This document shows, one piece after another, positions 23,528-36,521 of a stretch of 64,000 nt of DNA. Source of the DNA: Thamnidium elegans (Eukaryota > Mucoromycota > Mucoromycetes > Mucorales > Mucoraceae). The DNA lies in contig JAIXMG010000008.1 of assembly GCA_025201345.1 (NCBI GenBank), forward strand, positions 682,001 through 746,000. The letters run 5' to 3'. The position numbers and the translations under genes were made by a program. Each line of letters begins with the position of its first letter. Within the stretch, counting starts at the first letter, position 1. Below the pieces are notes generated by a model. The model saw only the letters and a list, made by a program, of their open reading frames with translations, ran no database searches and was not told the DNA's origin.

Positions 23528-25092
23528 ATGTCTTCTGACCCTATTTTTGTTGACCTTAGCGATAGTAAGCCCTCTGAAATTGAGAGTTTATGTATGAAGT
23601 GTGGAGATAATGTAAGTATAATGGTTTAATTTCTTTATTATCGTGCATATGGCTTTAACATGTTTGATAAAATAGGGTACTACTAGTATTCTTCTCTCTA
23701 AAATTCCTCACTTCAAGTAAGTTACCCTCTTATACATTTATATAAGCTCTTCGTGTGTACTTATTCATGTTTATAGAGAGATCATTATTATGGCTTTTGA
23801 ATGTCCTCATTGTGGTTTCCGTAACAATGAACTTCAAAGTGCTGGTGTTTTTAACGAAAGAGGACACACTATTTCTTTAAGTGTTCACAACAAGGAGGTA
23901 ATATATAGAGAAAGTGTGTGTGTGTGCAAGTGAATAGACAATAAACTGATCGTTAAATATATAGGATATGAACCGTCAATTAGTCAAGTCAGATTATTGT
24001 TCCGTCAAGTTTTTAGAACTCGATCTTGAAATTCCTGCTAACAACAACCGTGGTCTTCTTACTACAGTTGAAGGATTAGTTGATAATGCTATTGATGACT
24101 TGTCTGCTGGACAACCTCTTCGTAAAGTTCAAGATATTAACGTTTATAACAGAATTGAGGAAATTATGGCTACCATGAACGGTTATAAAGAAGGAAACCC
24201 TTTTACTCTTGTACTTGATGATCCTTCTGGTAACTCTTATGTTGAGAACAAGTGTCTCCCTGCTCAAGATCCTCAAATCAAATTGAGATGGTATACACGT
24301 ACTCCTGAACAACAAACTTTCTTGGGTCTTCAATCTAACCAAACTCCCGCTGAAGAAGCCGTAGATAGAGCTATTCACAGTGTTACTGCATCTGAAATGT
24401 TGAACGATAAGGGTCTTCCTGAAGTCATGTCTTTCCCTGCCAACTGTCCTAGTTGTAACGGACCTTGCGCTACCAACATGCATCTTATGGAAATTCCTCA
24501 TTTCAAGGAAGTTGTTATTATGGCAACCAATTGTGATTCTTGTGGTTATAAGAGTAACGAAGTCAAGGCTGGTGGACCAATCTCTGACAAGGGTAAAAGA
24601 ATTACACTCAAGATTACTGACGCTGAAGATTTATCCAGAGATATTCTTAAGTCAGAAACTTGTGGTTTGAGTATTCCTGAAATTAACCTTGAATTAACTA
24701 ATGGTACTTTGGGTGGTCGTTTCACAACTGTTGAAGGTTTACTTCGCCAAGTTCATACTGAACTTCGTGATCGTGCTCCCTTTATTGAAGGTGATTCTGG
24801 TACTGATTCCAGTAAAGATAGATGGTCTCGTTTCTTGGATAATTTGACCAAGGTTGCTGATGGCAAATTAATGCCTGTTACTCTTATTATTGATGATCCT
24901 TTATCCAATTCGTACCTTCAAAACCTTTACGCTCCTGACCCAGATCCAGAAATGACTATTGAGGATTATGACCGTAGTTGGGAGGAGAATGAAGATTTAG
25001 GTATCAATGATATGAAATTAGATAATTATCAAGAAGGACAAGACAAGACTGTTAACCATGAAGCTCCCACTCAAACTGAAAAGACCGATTGA
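23528..25092 (+). CDS. ZPR1: Zinc finger protein ZPR1
   Basis: Four exons: 23528-23611, 23676-23716, 23777-23897 and 23965-25092. They join in frame to 457 residues. Two C4 zinc fingers are visible: Cys22/25 with Cys51/54 (SLCMKCGDN ... CPHCGFRNNE), and Cys243/246 with Cys272/275 (NCPSCNGPC ... CDSCGYKSNE). Each is followed by an alpha-beta domain with the repeated pattern TVEGL...FTLVLDDPSGNSY / VTLIIDDPLSNSY, the ZPR1 duplication. ZPR1 is known as a partner and folding factor of translation elongation factor eEF1A. The acidic C-terminal tail is typical. Intron phases all agree. The gene appears intact. Confidence 0.96.
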
Positions 25093-27000
25093 CTCGCGGA
25101 TAGTAAACGTAGAAGATTAGATTAATCATTTTACTTTAATAAAGTTCCATTGTACATTTCTTTATGCGCCAAATACACAAAATTTTCAAATCCTGTTGTC
25201 GGGGGTTTATATCTATCTTGTGACTAACTAGTAAATTAAATGATAGGCTTCTAGAGCTATTATAAACGATAACTATGATATAGGATACGCTAAGAAATTA
25301 TATGATAACAAAGATAAATAGAGAAATTGGGCTCCACATCGTACAATCACAACTATTATCAGCCAAGAGGCACAGTTACCACTATAATTCTCTTATTTAT
25401 AGATCGGGTCTTGAACACATTGTAAAATAAAAGCTTCTCTCCCCCATCCTGAAACTACTACCAATCCTCGTCGAAGTACAAAAGATCATCAGTATTAATT
25501 TTATACAAAGAGTAATTAGGTGCTGTTGGGCTATCAATAAAGAACATGTAGGCTTACCAGTTGTCGTTATTTTCGGTATAAACCCTACTAATACATGCAT
25601 AGTAAATGATTTGGTCCCAAGCAATAAGATACCTTATGAAAAAGAACAACCTTGTAAACCATGGGCTAATGAATTTTATTTATTAGACCCTTCAACTATC
25701 AAACGCCACCTCAATAAACAACCACTCTAACCATTAGTTATCGTAGAATACTTTTTACATATAAAAAAAGAAGCATCCTTGGTATGGCTAGTAAGAAATG
25801 TGATGATAGTACCATACAATTACTCTATAATGTCGCAAATCAAATCTTCGAGACAGATATTATAACAGAAGGAAAGGCAGCCAACACCCTTTTAAGTATT
25901 TGGGAACAGGAGCAAAAGCAATTCTCAAAAATAGAAGAAAAATCAGACATTAATAACTTAGAAGAATCGAAAAAAAGAACAAGGGACTGTGCTAACGACG
26001 GTTACCTGTGTTTCGAATTATGTAAAAAAAGATTCGAATTTACCCTCGATAAGCTAATTCGATGAAGATATTCTATCCGAGATTGATCAAATGGTTACAA
26101 AGTCGGATGGTTTTGTATTTGTAGACAAATACCGAAATTTTGAAGAGAATAAATCGGAGCGCTTGTTTTAACAGTGGTTGAGCAAAAAATCTCTTTAGAC
26201 CATATAAAGACTTTTAACAGTTTAAAGTAGGCCTATTTTAAAAACAAAAATAAGAAATAAAAAAAATAATCTGTATTTATTTTTCTCCTTATAAACACTT
26301 ATTCCAACGAGGTAAAATTATTCAACACTGCTAAATCTGGTAGATTAGTTAGCTGGAAGGACAGCTGAGAAAGTTAAACCTTTTATTCAAAAAACTATGA
26401 GTGAAATGAATTGCTTCCAAGAGATCTAGAAAACCATCTTTTGAAGAAAACAAAAGTGACGCTTTGCTTTGCTTTTTTTTAACTGTGATTATATTTATAT
26501 GTAGTTATTGTATTAACTATAGTAGTTAAAAAGTAATTTTATCTATAAACTAGAAATCCTGCAAACTTTTTATAATTCAAAAAAGGGATTGAACCAGTCA
26601 AGATCGTGTGAAATACAAAACGATCAAGCTAGGCTCTATTTTTCCTTGTTTTGCCTCTACATGGACTCAGTAAATGCAACACTGACTTACAGGGGAGACA
26701 TGTTAAATAGCTAGTTTGTAAATGTCAGGACCCAAGAGCAGTTCAGTGTAACAGCTAAAAGCTATGTGGTGTTTAACGTTTTCGATTTGGCCAAATAAAA
26801 AAATGACGCTTCGTTTTCATTTTTCTGATCGAACATCTTTAGTATATAGCATTAAATGTATTCAAAAACAACAGCTTATTACTCTTTAATCATCTACAAA
26901 ATATTTAATGCAAAAAAGAAAAAAAGAAAAAGAAAAAAAAGACGGATTTAATGTGTTTTTGAATGAGAGAAATAAAAATAAAGAGAAATATACATCAAAT
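25093..27000. other. Intergenic region containing PD-(D/E)XK-like pseudogene copy B
   Basis: 1.9 kb between the convergent ZPR1 and CCT7 genes. Besides the pseudogene at 25464-26172, a weak coding-like piece (FNTAKSGRLVSWKDS) occurs near 26314 with stops. The remainder is AT-rich with no recognisable element. Confidence 0.5.
25464..26172 (+). pseudogene. Degenerate PD-(D/E)XK-like multicopy gene (copy B)
   Basis: Paralogue of 13795-14541. In frame from about 25464: LVEVQKIISINFIQRVIRCC, LPVVVIFGINPTNTC, IVNDLVPSNKIPYEKEQPC, EFYLLDPSTIKRHLNKQPL, a TAA, then LVIVEYFLHIKKEASLV. A frameshift leads to the frame starting at 25784 (MASKKCDDSTIQLLYNVANQ), which runs to 26065. A second shift continues with FDEDILSEIDQMVTKSDGFV to about 26172. 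This copy keeps the EVQ motif lost in copy A. The upstream part carrying the expected Asp is degraded. Family assignment (Rpn/PDDEXK_2-like) is inferred from D...EVQ...QR only. Confidence 0.5.
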
Positions 27001-29129
27001 TTATCGTCTGGGCATACCACGACCACGACCTCTAGCGGGACCACCGGGACCGGCTTGAGGCTTCTCACTTGTAGCATTCTTTACAGTTTCATCAACAGAT
27101 AAGATTAAACAAGCAGCTTCTGTAGCAGCGGCAATGGCATTGGTCTTTACAAGTGCGGGTTCCCAAACGAAAGCATCGTAGTTATCGGCAATGGTTTCGT
27201 TATTAATATCAACACCATACCAAACACCACCTTGTGCGTGCTTCATTCTTAACTTGTTTAAAATATCAGTGGCATCAAAACCGGCATTATCACACAATTG
27301 TCTAGGGATAACTTCAAATGCCTTTGCGTAGGCACCGATAATTAATTGTTGTTTACCTTCAATAGTACGAGAGTGTTCACGAAGATATTTTGATAATTCC
27401 ATTTCAGTAGCACCACCACCAGCGACAACAAAGTTATTTTTAATAGCACGTCTAACGATCATAATAGCATCATGAAGAGAACGTTCAACTTCAGCAATGA
27501 ATTGTTCAGCACCACCACGAAGAATTAAAGTACAAGTCTTGGCTTGAGGACAGCCTTCAAAGATATTGAAACGTTCACCACCAACTTGTCTTTCTTCGAA
27601 AGATTCACATTCACCTAAATGTTCAATACGCATATCAGAACAAGTAGATTGAACAGATCCACCAACAGCTTGGACAACACGATCCATATCATCCTTTGCA
27701 ACACGACCAGCACAGAAAATATCACGATCAGCAAAATATTGAGTAGCTAAATCACCAATAGGTAATTTAGATAAAACAACCTTGGCACCACTCGCAACAA
27801 TAGCTTCAAGTTTTTGGAAAATAATTTGCCATTCAGCGTCAACAATAGCTTGATATTCAGAAACTTCTTCGACACGTACTTCAGCATTATCCTTTTCTGC
27901 CTTTAATTCAAGTTCAACGTTAAGACAAAGTACCTTGGGGTTTTTGAATGACTTGGGTTGTTGTTCAAAACCAGCATAAGCAAAAGTCTTTTTGAAAGCA
28001 ACACCTCTAACTAAAGCAGAATCTTGCATGGCTCCACCAGGAACACGCTTAATACCAATCAAACGTTCATTTAAACTTTCTTGATCGAGTAACATGACAG
28101 CATCAACTACCATCTTTGTGAAGAAATCTTTTTGAGAATAAATCAACTTGGAATTCATAGCAGTGGCTGCACATTTAGAAAGTAAATCACGGAACTCAAC
28201 TTCATTGTTCTTGTCAACGTTGACAGCTAATTCCTTAACCTTGTTAATAGCCTATATTATTTAAAAAAAAATTAGTTTTTTTTTTTTTTTTTTTTTTTTG
28301 TGGAAAAAAAATTATACTTACTAAACGGGCAGCAGCTCTATAACCCTTGATAATAACATGAGGACTGACACCTTCTTCAATATAACCCTTGACTTCCTTT
28401 AATAATTCACCAGCAAGTAAAACAACACTGGTAGTACCATCACCGACCTAATAAAAAATTGAATACCCTGTTTTTTTCTCCTATCTATGTAAACACGTAC
28501 CTCAGCATCTTGAGAACGAGCAATATCTACCAAAGTCTTTGCAGCAGGATGAACGATATCGAGTAACTTCATGATGGTAGCACCATCGTTGGAGATGGTG
28601 ACTTGACCTCTACTGTCAACCATAAGTTTATCCATACCTCTGGGGCCAAGGGTAGTTCTTACAGTATCGACAACAGCAGCACAGGCATTGATGTTTGATA
28701 AAAGTTGTCCTTTACCTTGAGAAGTATCAGTACCTTCTTTCAAGAGGATGATTTGGGGTTGCTATAAAAAAAGATGATGATGAAAAAAAAAAGGTTATTT
28801 TTTTTTTCTTTGAAGTAGATTACAGATACAGGAAAAGGGTTCTCAACAGGATCTCGATCCAACTAAATGCTTATATATAATTTCTCTTGCCATGTATAAA
28901 CTCGAAAAAGAAATATATACGTATATAGATAATGATGAAAAAGAAAGTGATGGAATATTTTTAAATAACGCGTCATGAAGAGAGTAATTAAAAAAAAACG
29001 TTTCTTTCTCTCTCTATTTTCCTTGTATTTTTCTCTTTCGCCTGTTAGGAAGAACCCCCCTACTTTTTTACCGTATACTGTAATATATATATATATAAAA
29101 ATGATATTTACCATCATGGGAGGTGCCAT
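27001..29129 (-). CDS. CCT7: T-complex protein 1 subunit eta (CCT7)
   Basis: Minus-strand exons 28761-28501, 28447-28322 and 28251-27001 are secure. A short first exon (29129-29112, encoding MAPPMM) is proposed because it has a good start context and a GTAAAT donor, and it joins in phase to [18 protein letters not shown]. The total is 551 residues, normal for CCT7. Group II chaperonin motifs seen: [87 protein letters not shown] and the eta-type Arg/Gly tail GRGRGMPRR. It works in the hetero-oligomeric TRiC ring that folds actin, tubulin and other clients. The 350-nt first intron is much longer than the others, so the exact start is uncertain. One intron holds a T run. Confidence 0.93.
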
Positions 29130-30593
29130 GGTGAATATGTATATGTATTTGACAGAAAAAAAAAGAAAAGGGGAAGCTACTAGAATCTTAATAGTCGTTC
29201 GAAAAATTTGTTTGACACCAGACGGAAAGTCGTCACCTTTTGAATTCGGAGTACAAACCAATGCTCGTGGTTTTGAAGGCTCTTGTCTCCCTGTCACTCC
29301 GCTATCCTTTTCTTCTCTCTTCCTTGTCTGATAAAGCCTATATTGGTCTTTTACCATGAGTTATTCTTAATCTTTTCGTTAAAAATACAAGTCTCTCTCT
29401 TTTTTTTTAAGAAGAATTAAAAAATATATAAAAGCTGCAATACTAAAATAAAAGACTCCTTTTTTTAATGTTTATTTGATATAAAGCAGCCATTGTCAAT
29501 TAAAGCTCAAATCGAGACATCACCTTACCAACACTTTCTTTTTTTTTTTTTAACAAAGTATTCATAGTATAAATTGAGCATACCTCTTCTAACGGGGAAA
29601 ACATATTCTCAAATAAAAATACCTCTGAACTTATCAGAAGAAGCGCTTAGATATAATTTATTGCAACTTTCTTGTACTATATGTACTATCAAACTCTCGA
29701 GATATATCGCAATATACATTTTAGTTTTTACTAGAATAGACGTTTGGAAATTTATTTAAATAAGATCATGTAAAATGACAAAAAATGTGATTGGGTGAAC
29801 GAAAAAAATGAATAAAGTTAATGTGTAATGAAAAAAGGTTACTTGACTTACCAGGTAACAATAAGGAATGCAGAACGGTTATATAGACTGCATATATACA
29901 TTGCAACGTCTTTTGAGGCATTACTCACAGCAAATCTACATCACAATACAAGTTTCGAATTTGAATATAATGTGGTATGTACGCTTTGATCCGACAACTG
30001 TAATATTATTTCACCGTGCAAACAAATGTTTAAAGTAGTTGGTCAAGCCGTTCAGATATAATATATCAATGCATACATATGATTACTTATCTTTAATATG
30101 CACACGTTATGAGCAGAAGGCATTTGTGGGCAAGTAAACCATCCGTGTTTAAATATACGAAACGCCGGCATCAGTAACAACCCCTTTAAAAAAATTCTTT
30201 CTAGAGAGAAAAAAATATGCAGAAAGGGGGAAAAGATTACACAGCAGTAATAACACTATATCAAAATACAAGATTTGTAGAAAGCTACTTTGATAGTTAA
30301 ATATTACAAATATTAAGTTCGTTATTATCGTTTATTCTTCTAATTCAAAAGAACAGTTTATCCGTTTAATGAAATAGAGTTTGCTACAAAGTAATAAAAT
30401 GGCTTATTTTATTTTCCGCTCGTTCTGCGTTCTCAAACTGCATCAGGACGTCGTGATCATTATACAAATCCAGGCACCTACAAATGTAATAAAAAAAGTT
30501 TTTTCTTAAGTAGTATTCCGAGTGCCTTGACTTTATTTCTAAATTGAGACTTTTTTATAGTTAATTCTAATCTATCGTTGATTAATATTAAGT

Positions 30594-30639
<46 letters not shown>

Positions 30640-32638
30640 TTAAAAAAAAAAGTACAAAGTCCTTTGTATTGAACATTTAGTAATGGTATTTTGGATAATT
30701 ATGGTATCCTTTGTCGAGGGGTTATTTCGCGCTTTTCTCCCCAATATAGAAGAACGTGGATGATGTTGGCAATCTTCTATTTCTGATACTCGCTCTGGAA
30801 AGGGCATCTTAAGAGCTGCACCCCCAACTCCAGGTTCTCGGCTTTTTTTTTTTTTTTTTTTTTTTTTTTTGACGAAATATGTTAAGGGTATCACAAGAGT
30901 TAAAGTTTGTTGTCTTTAGAAGGGTTGTGCATGTAACTTTCACCTGATACGGCGCTATCCGAGTTAAGGCGCGTTCTTATTACATTCTAGACATTTATAT
31001 GTTGAAATAACAGGCGATAAAAATATAACAATCTCCTTGTTTTAAAATAAAGTTAATAAACATTTTCTAAAAAAAATAGATCTACTTACTAAAAGTTATT
31101 TTCTTTTTTTTTCGATAAGATTTGGTCTAGACGCTTTCAGAAAGTCTGCTTTTTTTTAAAAAAAAAAAAAACTATTTCTAAACTGGTGTATTATGATTTA
31201 TTTCTCTTCTAGTTTTTAGCGCGTTTTTTCTTGTGAAAAAAAGCTGATCGTTTCAATATATAAAAATAAAATTAGCGTATTATTTATATTTTAGTGTTTA
31301 AAACAACAAGCAAACAATTTTGTAAAATAAATGAAAACAAACAATGGAAAAAAAAAAAAAACTATATTCAATCATTATCTTTTGACTGTCGGAGAAGAAA
31401 ACGTACCAAAAAAAAAAAAAAAACATTATTATTTACATATAAATACAAGTACGTATTGCACGAATCAATCACATATATCATTTTTAGGCAATCTTTTGGA
31501 TCTGTTCCTGCGCATTATCCGCTATTCTAACCATTCGTTTGCCAATTTGACGGAGCAACGTTCGCTACTTGTTTTATCTATAAAACAACTCAGTTGCTCG
31601 ACAGGAACTTCTATTCATTACCTGCTCTTAATAAAAATAACTAGGTTTTATATTATCTTTCATCCAAGTCTTCGTCAGCTTTAACATCGGCAACTGATGA
31701 AGAATATTCCGTAATACCTTGCATGTCAGAAGAATGCCAATCCATCCCACTTGAAGCGCCCACTTCAAAGATAGTGCCATCCAAAGGAGTCGTTGACATT
31801 ATAGTTAACAGCTCTTTGGTCACTATTGAGTGCCCTTCTCCAGCTATTAAAAGTAAAGAGGATACTGTTATTGTTATATATGCGTTGATTAGACATAGTT
31901 TATAAAATAACTGTATAGCATAAAGATACGTCGAAAAGCTTTAAATAGGAATTAGTAACTTTAAAATTTTAAATTGGTTTTTTTCTGATAACTAACTTTT
32001 TTTCTTCGATAGGCGTATTATCTGTTATATTAAATAGATTGATATAGACAAGTAGATGTTATGGTAGGTTAAACTTTTTTTTTTTTTTTTTTTTTTTTAT
32101 CGTTACTCTGTTTTCTAATAAGTTTTATTAAATAGATAAATATTCAGATATAAAAAAAAAGGTAAATAAAATGTGTGCATCTCTTCAAATGAAATACTAA
32201 TTGTTCTTATTTAGATACTTATATGTTCTCTGTCTACTTCATCTCTGTTATGTATACTTCTAAAGGTACGTATCATTTAGTTATTTTCTTTAGTACTCTA
32301 AGAACTAATAATATTTACTATTCATAGGTAAGCCTCTTTGCTTTAGCTCTCTTCTTCTCCCACTCTCTATTTACTAGTATATCATGATGCTCTGTTCCAT
32401 CCTATGCCATCTAAATTTTTGGATATGTATATTTTTTTTTATAAATAAAGTAGCATTTTTTAAAGCATTTTTTGAACGAACGATTTTTTGAATTTTTAAC
32501 AGAAACTGAAGTCAATCCCATCTTTCATTCTTAAACAGGAAGGTTTTATGAATAAAACTTTCAAATCCAACTGGTTTTTTACAATCTCGGTGAGTGTGTA
32601 GTATGTATGTGAATGAAAATATCAATGAAAACTACATT
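29130..32638. other. Long gene-poor region
   Basis: 3.5 kb upstream of CCT7 with no supported intact gene. It contains a 40-nt A run (30598-30637), a T run near 30843-30870, and a coding-like fragment at about 31651-31904 (SATDEEYSVIPCMSEECQSI, IVPSKGVVDIIVN). That fragment could be an eroded upstream part of the pseudogene at 32639. A minus-strand fragment near 30790-30840 (GGAALKMPFPERVSEIE) is unrecognised. CCT7's promoter is at the left edge. Confidence 0.45.
30598..30637. repeat. 40-nt poly(A) tract
   Basis: Uninterrupted A run in a gene-poor region, about 200 bp from a long T run (30843-30870). The length may be imprecise. Confidence 0.85.
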
Positions 32639-33238
32639 ATGAGCTCAACGGTCAGTAAACCAGTATATAAACACTGTAGAAACTGTGGCTCTAGTTCATT
32701 ACTGTCTTATTCTGAGGAAGAGGACACAGAAGATCTCTCTTTCATTGCTGATCGAGATGTAAACGATCTGATTTCGAAGCAGAACCAGAAGTTCCAATAC
32801 CTTATATACACCGTCGATAAATAGAATAGATGATCCTATATAAAATTACTCATCATTAGAGGCAGAAAACTTACTGGTATTTAACCATTATCTCTAAATT
32901 ACACAAACGGGAAGTAGAAATTGATTTAAAGAAATTGGATAGAGAACAATTAGATAGAATCGTAGCTTATGTCAATGCTTGTCTATTAGAAAAACAAGGT
33001 GGACCTAAAGTTAAAGGTTCGGATTATACCGTCCAATCGGTAGTGCAAACAATAAAGGAGACTAAACAACCTATCAATCGGCGTCGTCGTGGCAATAATA
33101 ACCGGCCTAAATCAATGGTACAAGAGGGACACGTGGTAAATAGATCTGCTACATCTAGACTCTCTTATTTACAGGGTCCAATCTCGATGGCTGCATTAAC
33201 AGGAATTACAAAAAAGAAGAGTAGGAAAAGAAGAGTGA

Positions 33239-33270
<32 letters not shown>

Positions 33271-33579
33271 GATAATGTTGCAGTAAATATGCCCACGGAT
33301 TTAAATGCATTTAAGGATAGTGTTATAACCACCAAATCTAAACGCAGAACGGCAGTACATAAACGAAGACTATCGGAAGATATGTTTCAACCCTCTAGTA
33401 AAAATGATAGTAGTGCAATTATAGTGTTTGGTCAGGAACAAATGAACCTAGCAGTTACACAAAATGAGACAATTGTTCATCAAAAGCAAGAAACTGTAAA
33501 AGTATAACAGGAAATAAAACAAGAAATATGAGAAGAAATTAATGATAATGTTGATGACGAATTGATTGATTTAATGTAA
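32639..33579 (+). pseudogene. Lys/Arg-rich nuclear-type gene, frameshifted (possible NET-like segment)
   Basis: Begins MSSTVSKPVYKHCRNCGSSS, an acidic segment, then passes through three frames. The pieces are SRTRSSNTLYTPSINRIDDP, then SSLEAENLLVFNHYL, then SKLHKREVEIDLKKLDREQL and DRIVAYVNACLLEKQG from about 32905. A basic tail follows (RRRRGNNNRPKS), including a 30-nt A run at 33240-33269 read as poly-Lys. The final frame has two nonsense codons (33505 TAA, 33529 TGA) before QEIKQEI...NDNVDDELIDLM and the last stop at 33577. The pattern of two frameshifts plus two in-frame stops indicates a decayed gene. VEIDLKKLDREQLDRIVAYV faintly recalls the NET domain of BET proteins; I give that low weight. 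Confidence 0.5.
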
Positions 33580-35249
33580 AAAACTACATGTTTATATTCT
33601 TTTTCGTACATATCCATGTATTTTTTTTTTTTTTTTTTTTTTGAGTAACAATATTTTTCTCCCCCAAAAAACACATTATTTTTTTATATATATGGTAAAA
33701 AAAAAAAAAAAAATCACCTTGTATTTTTTTTATTCTATTTTTTTTGTAGTTAGCTTTTTTTTTTTATGTCTAACTATATAATTTAATATTAAACTCTATT
33801 TCCTGTTTTGAACCGCAGTCGCGGTGATAAGCATTTGTTTTTTCTGACAATAAAATATAAAGTGTGGAGAAAGAGAAGAAGTTTTGGTCCTACCTATTAA
33901 ATGTACCACAGTTGAGCCACCTTTACCAACATTTTCCGCGGACCAACATTTTAACAATAAAAAAAAAAAAAGAAAAGGAAATAAAAAAGAGATGGGGTAA
34001 ATATATTTTAATGTAGAACAAACATAATGCAATATATTCATTTTACCATTGAAGTGCATTATTATAATAAACTTGTAAGAGTGACAAACATTTATTAATA
34101 TGAGTACAAATTATGTTCAGGGTCATTATCAATTTTTATTTTATTTCTGGGGGGTCAAGAAGAAGAGGGGTGGGGGGAGTCGACAAATCTGGATCTGGAG
34201 ACCTTTATAAACAACACATGTTTCTTAGGTAGTACCAAAAAGGGTTCTCGCCTAACGACTGTTGCTTACAACATATGGGAAATTATTCTTGTGTTTGTAT
34301 ACTCAGCTCAAGTGTTTTAAGTTGTTGTAGATCACCTGCGTGTAAAGAAAATAGGAAGGGTTTTTTTTTTTTTTTTTTTAGTTACTAGATAAAAAGATAA
34401 AAATAACAAAAAAGATAATACTTTCAAGATAGTAAACCGTTCCTCGGTTAATCTTGTTTTTTACTTTTTTAAAATGTAATTCTTATTTCAATTTATGGTA
34501 AGCTTGTACAAAAAAAAAAAAAAAAAAATCAGGGTTTTCGTTTTTTCTTGGGAGACCCTTCTTTTTTACGAAAAATAAAAAGGGTTATTTTAATCGTGTT
34601 TCATTTAATGAAAAGACCTATCAAATAAATATTTTATTAATGTTACTTTTTTAAGCAACATGTAAAACAAGTTAATTATTTTTCCCCGGAATAAATAAAT
34701 AGTATTTGAAACTTTTAGCTCTTGATAATCATGATTTATTTGCATGTCTATCCTTGAACAAGTATCACCGTCATTCAAAAAAAAAAAAAAAAAAATCATT
34801 CCGCACCAAAGTGGCTTTAATATTAGAAAGATAACTTGCATAATGGAAAGAAGGGTCTTGTGTGTGGCCTTATTTTCCCTTGGAAGATTGACGTTACCCT
34901 TAATAATTTCAATTGTACCACTTGGAAAACACGATTTTTAAATGGTCTATGTGTTATTTACGAACAAATGATGAGTTTAAATGTCCATGAGTTTTATTTG
35001 TATTCCCATAGTCACTCCCCCAACCTTTTTTTTATATTGTGATTACACGTCACTCTATTATATATATATATCTCTCTCTCGCTCTCGCTCTCGCTCAGCT
35101 ATCCCCTATTTAGGATTATGGGTATATAAAGACACAAATTTGTTTTCTTTTCTTTTTCTTTTTTCTCTCTCAACTCTTTTACTTTTTATAAGAAATTAAT
35201 TATCACTCTCTTTTTTCTATTTTTTTTTTTTTAATTATTAAAACAAACT
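33580..35249. other. Intergenic region upstream of bZIP gene, no gene seen
   Basis: 1.7 kb, very AT-rich with many A/T runs and short G runs near 34150-34180. A pyrimidine-rich CTCTCG repeat (35071-35096) and CT-rich stretches lie within 200 bp of the bZIP start, as is common in 5' regions of highly expressed fungal genes. No open frame supported. Confidence 0.5.
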
Positions 35250-36401
35250 ATGTACGCAAACAATCAACAGCAACCCATGTATGGTGGTATGCCTTCATCT
35301 TCATACCATTGGGATCACCAATTACGTGGTATGTATATATACTTTATAGATCTAGATCATCTTTACTAAACTATACATTTAGTCTCCAGCCATGATCGTG
35401 TTACCGTCTCCAGTCATCCTAACGATTCGCATTGGTATTCAGGTAAAATACCTCGTGTCAACAACCTATATTGTCTACTTCTATTGACACTTTTTTTTTA
35501 TATAAAAAAAATAAAATAAATAGATTCCGTACTTTGTCAATCTGCTCCGACTGTATCTAGTCAACATATGAAAAGTGATAGCAGTACCTCTAGTAGCTCT
35601 AACGGATCTCCTATCAGCAACAAATCTTTAAGTTCTCAGCAACATGCACTCTTGTTTTCACCTACACAAGGTTCAGGACCTAGAGCTGTAATTCCATCAA
35701 AGCGTGCAGCACAAAACAGAGCAGCTCAACGTGCTTTCCGTCAACGTAAAGAACGTTACGTTAAAGATCTTGAAAAGAAGGCAAAATTAATGGACGAATG
35801 GAAGACCGAATTAGATCAACTTCGTCAACAGAATAAAGAATTAAGAGAGACAACAATGCGCTTAGAAAAGCAAATTCATCAACAACAACAATATAATTCT
35901 GGTGATAAATTAATTTCACCTATTACATCACCTGCCATGAGCGTTGAAATTGTTCCAGCACCTGTTGTCGTTGTCATGGAAAATCAAAAGACAACAAGAA
36001 GAAAACTTAAACAAGAAGAATCACCACATAAGATTCAAACTAGTTTTTTACCAGTTAACCTTCGTGCTCCTGATCAAACTGGTTACGGTTCACCCACCAC
36101 ATCTTGTTCTTCTTCTTCTTCTATTGGTGGTTTAGAAGATCAAACTAATTACGGTAACCAACTCGCTTGGCCTACTACATCAGGAACAGATTTCGATCCT
36201 TATGAAACAAACCTCGATTTCATTTCAAATGGTGGTCAAGTCTTGGATGACCTTTGTGCTGTATTACAAACTCGTCAAAGACCAGAAATCAACTCATCTT
36301 ATGCTACTATGCAAAATCAACAACAAAACTATGTCATGTCGTTAAATTCACCGGTCGTTCGAAGCGATACCAATACCATGTTGATGTCAAGAACTTATTA
36401 G
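35250..36401 (+). CDS. YAP1/PAP1-type bZIP transcription factor
   Basis: Three exons: 35250-35328, 35383-35442 and 35524-36401. They join in frame to 338 residues. The basic region SKRAAQNRAAQRAFRQRKER at about 145-165 has the NxxAQxxFR signature of the fungal Yap/Pap1 group. It is followed by a leucine-zipper-like heptad segment (LEKKAKLMDEWKTELDQLRQ). Flanks are Ser- and Gln-rich low complexity. The Cys-rich redox domains of Yap1 are not evident: only a few Cys residues occur, near the C-terminal TSCSSSSS and DDLCAVLQTR. Expected role: nuclear DNA-binding regulator of stress or metabolism genes. It cannot be assigned to a specific Yap subtype from sequence alone. The N-terminus MYANNQQQPMYGG is the first ATG after a pyrimidine-rich leader. 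Confidence 0.88.
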
Positions 36402-36489
36402 ACCCCAAAAAAAAAAAGTTTATTATTTTCTTCTTCCGTGTGTGAAAACTCTGTGTAACTCAATGATTAGAACCCTTATTTATTTTCGA

Positions 36490-36521
<32 letters not shown>

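Noticed and set aside
28863..29357. Open frames on both strands upstream of CCT7
   Set aside because: They lie in the CCT7 leader intron and promoter with low-complexity content. Only the six-codon exon at 29129-29112 was kept.
34140..34220. GATTTGTCGAC next to a C run (minus strand) resembling part of Fanzor-like relic A
   Set aside because: Only about 20 nt match and the flanking translation shows none of the nuclease motifs.
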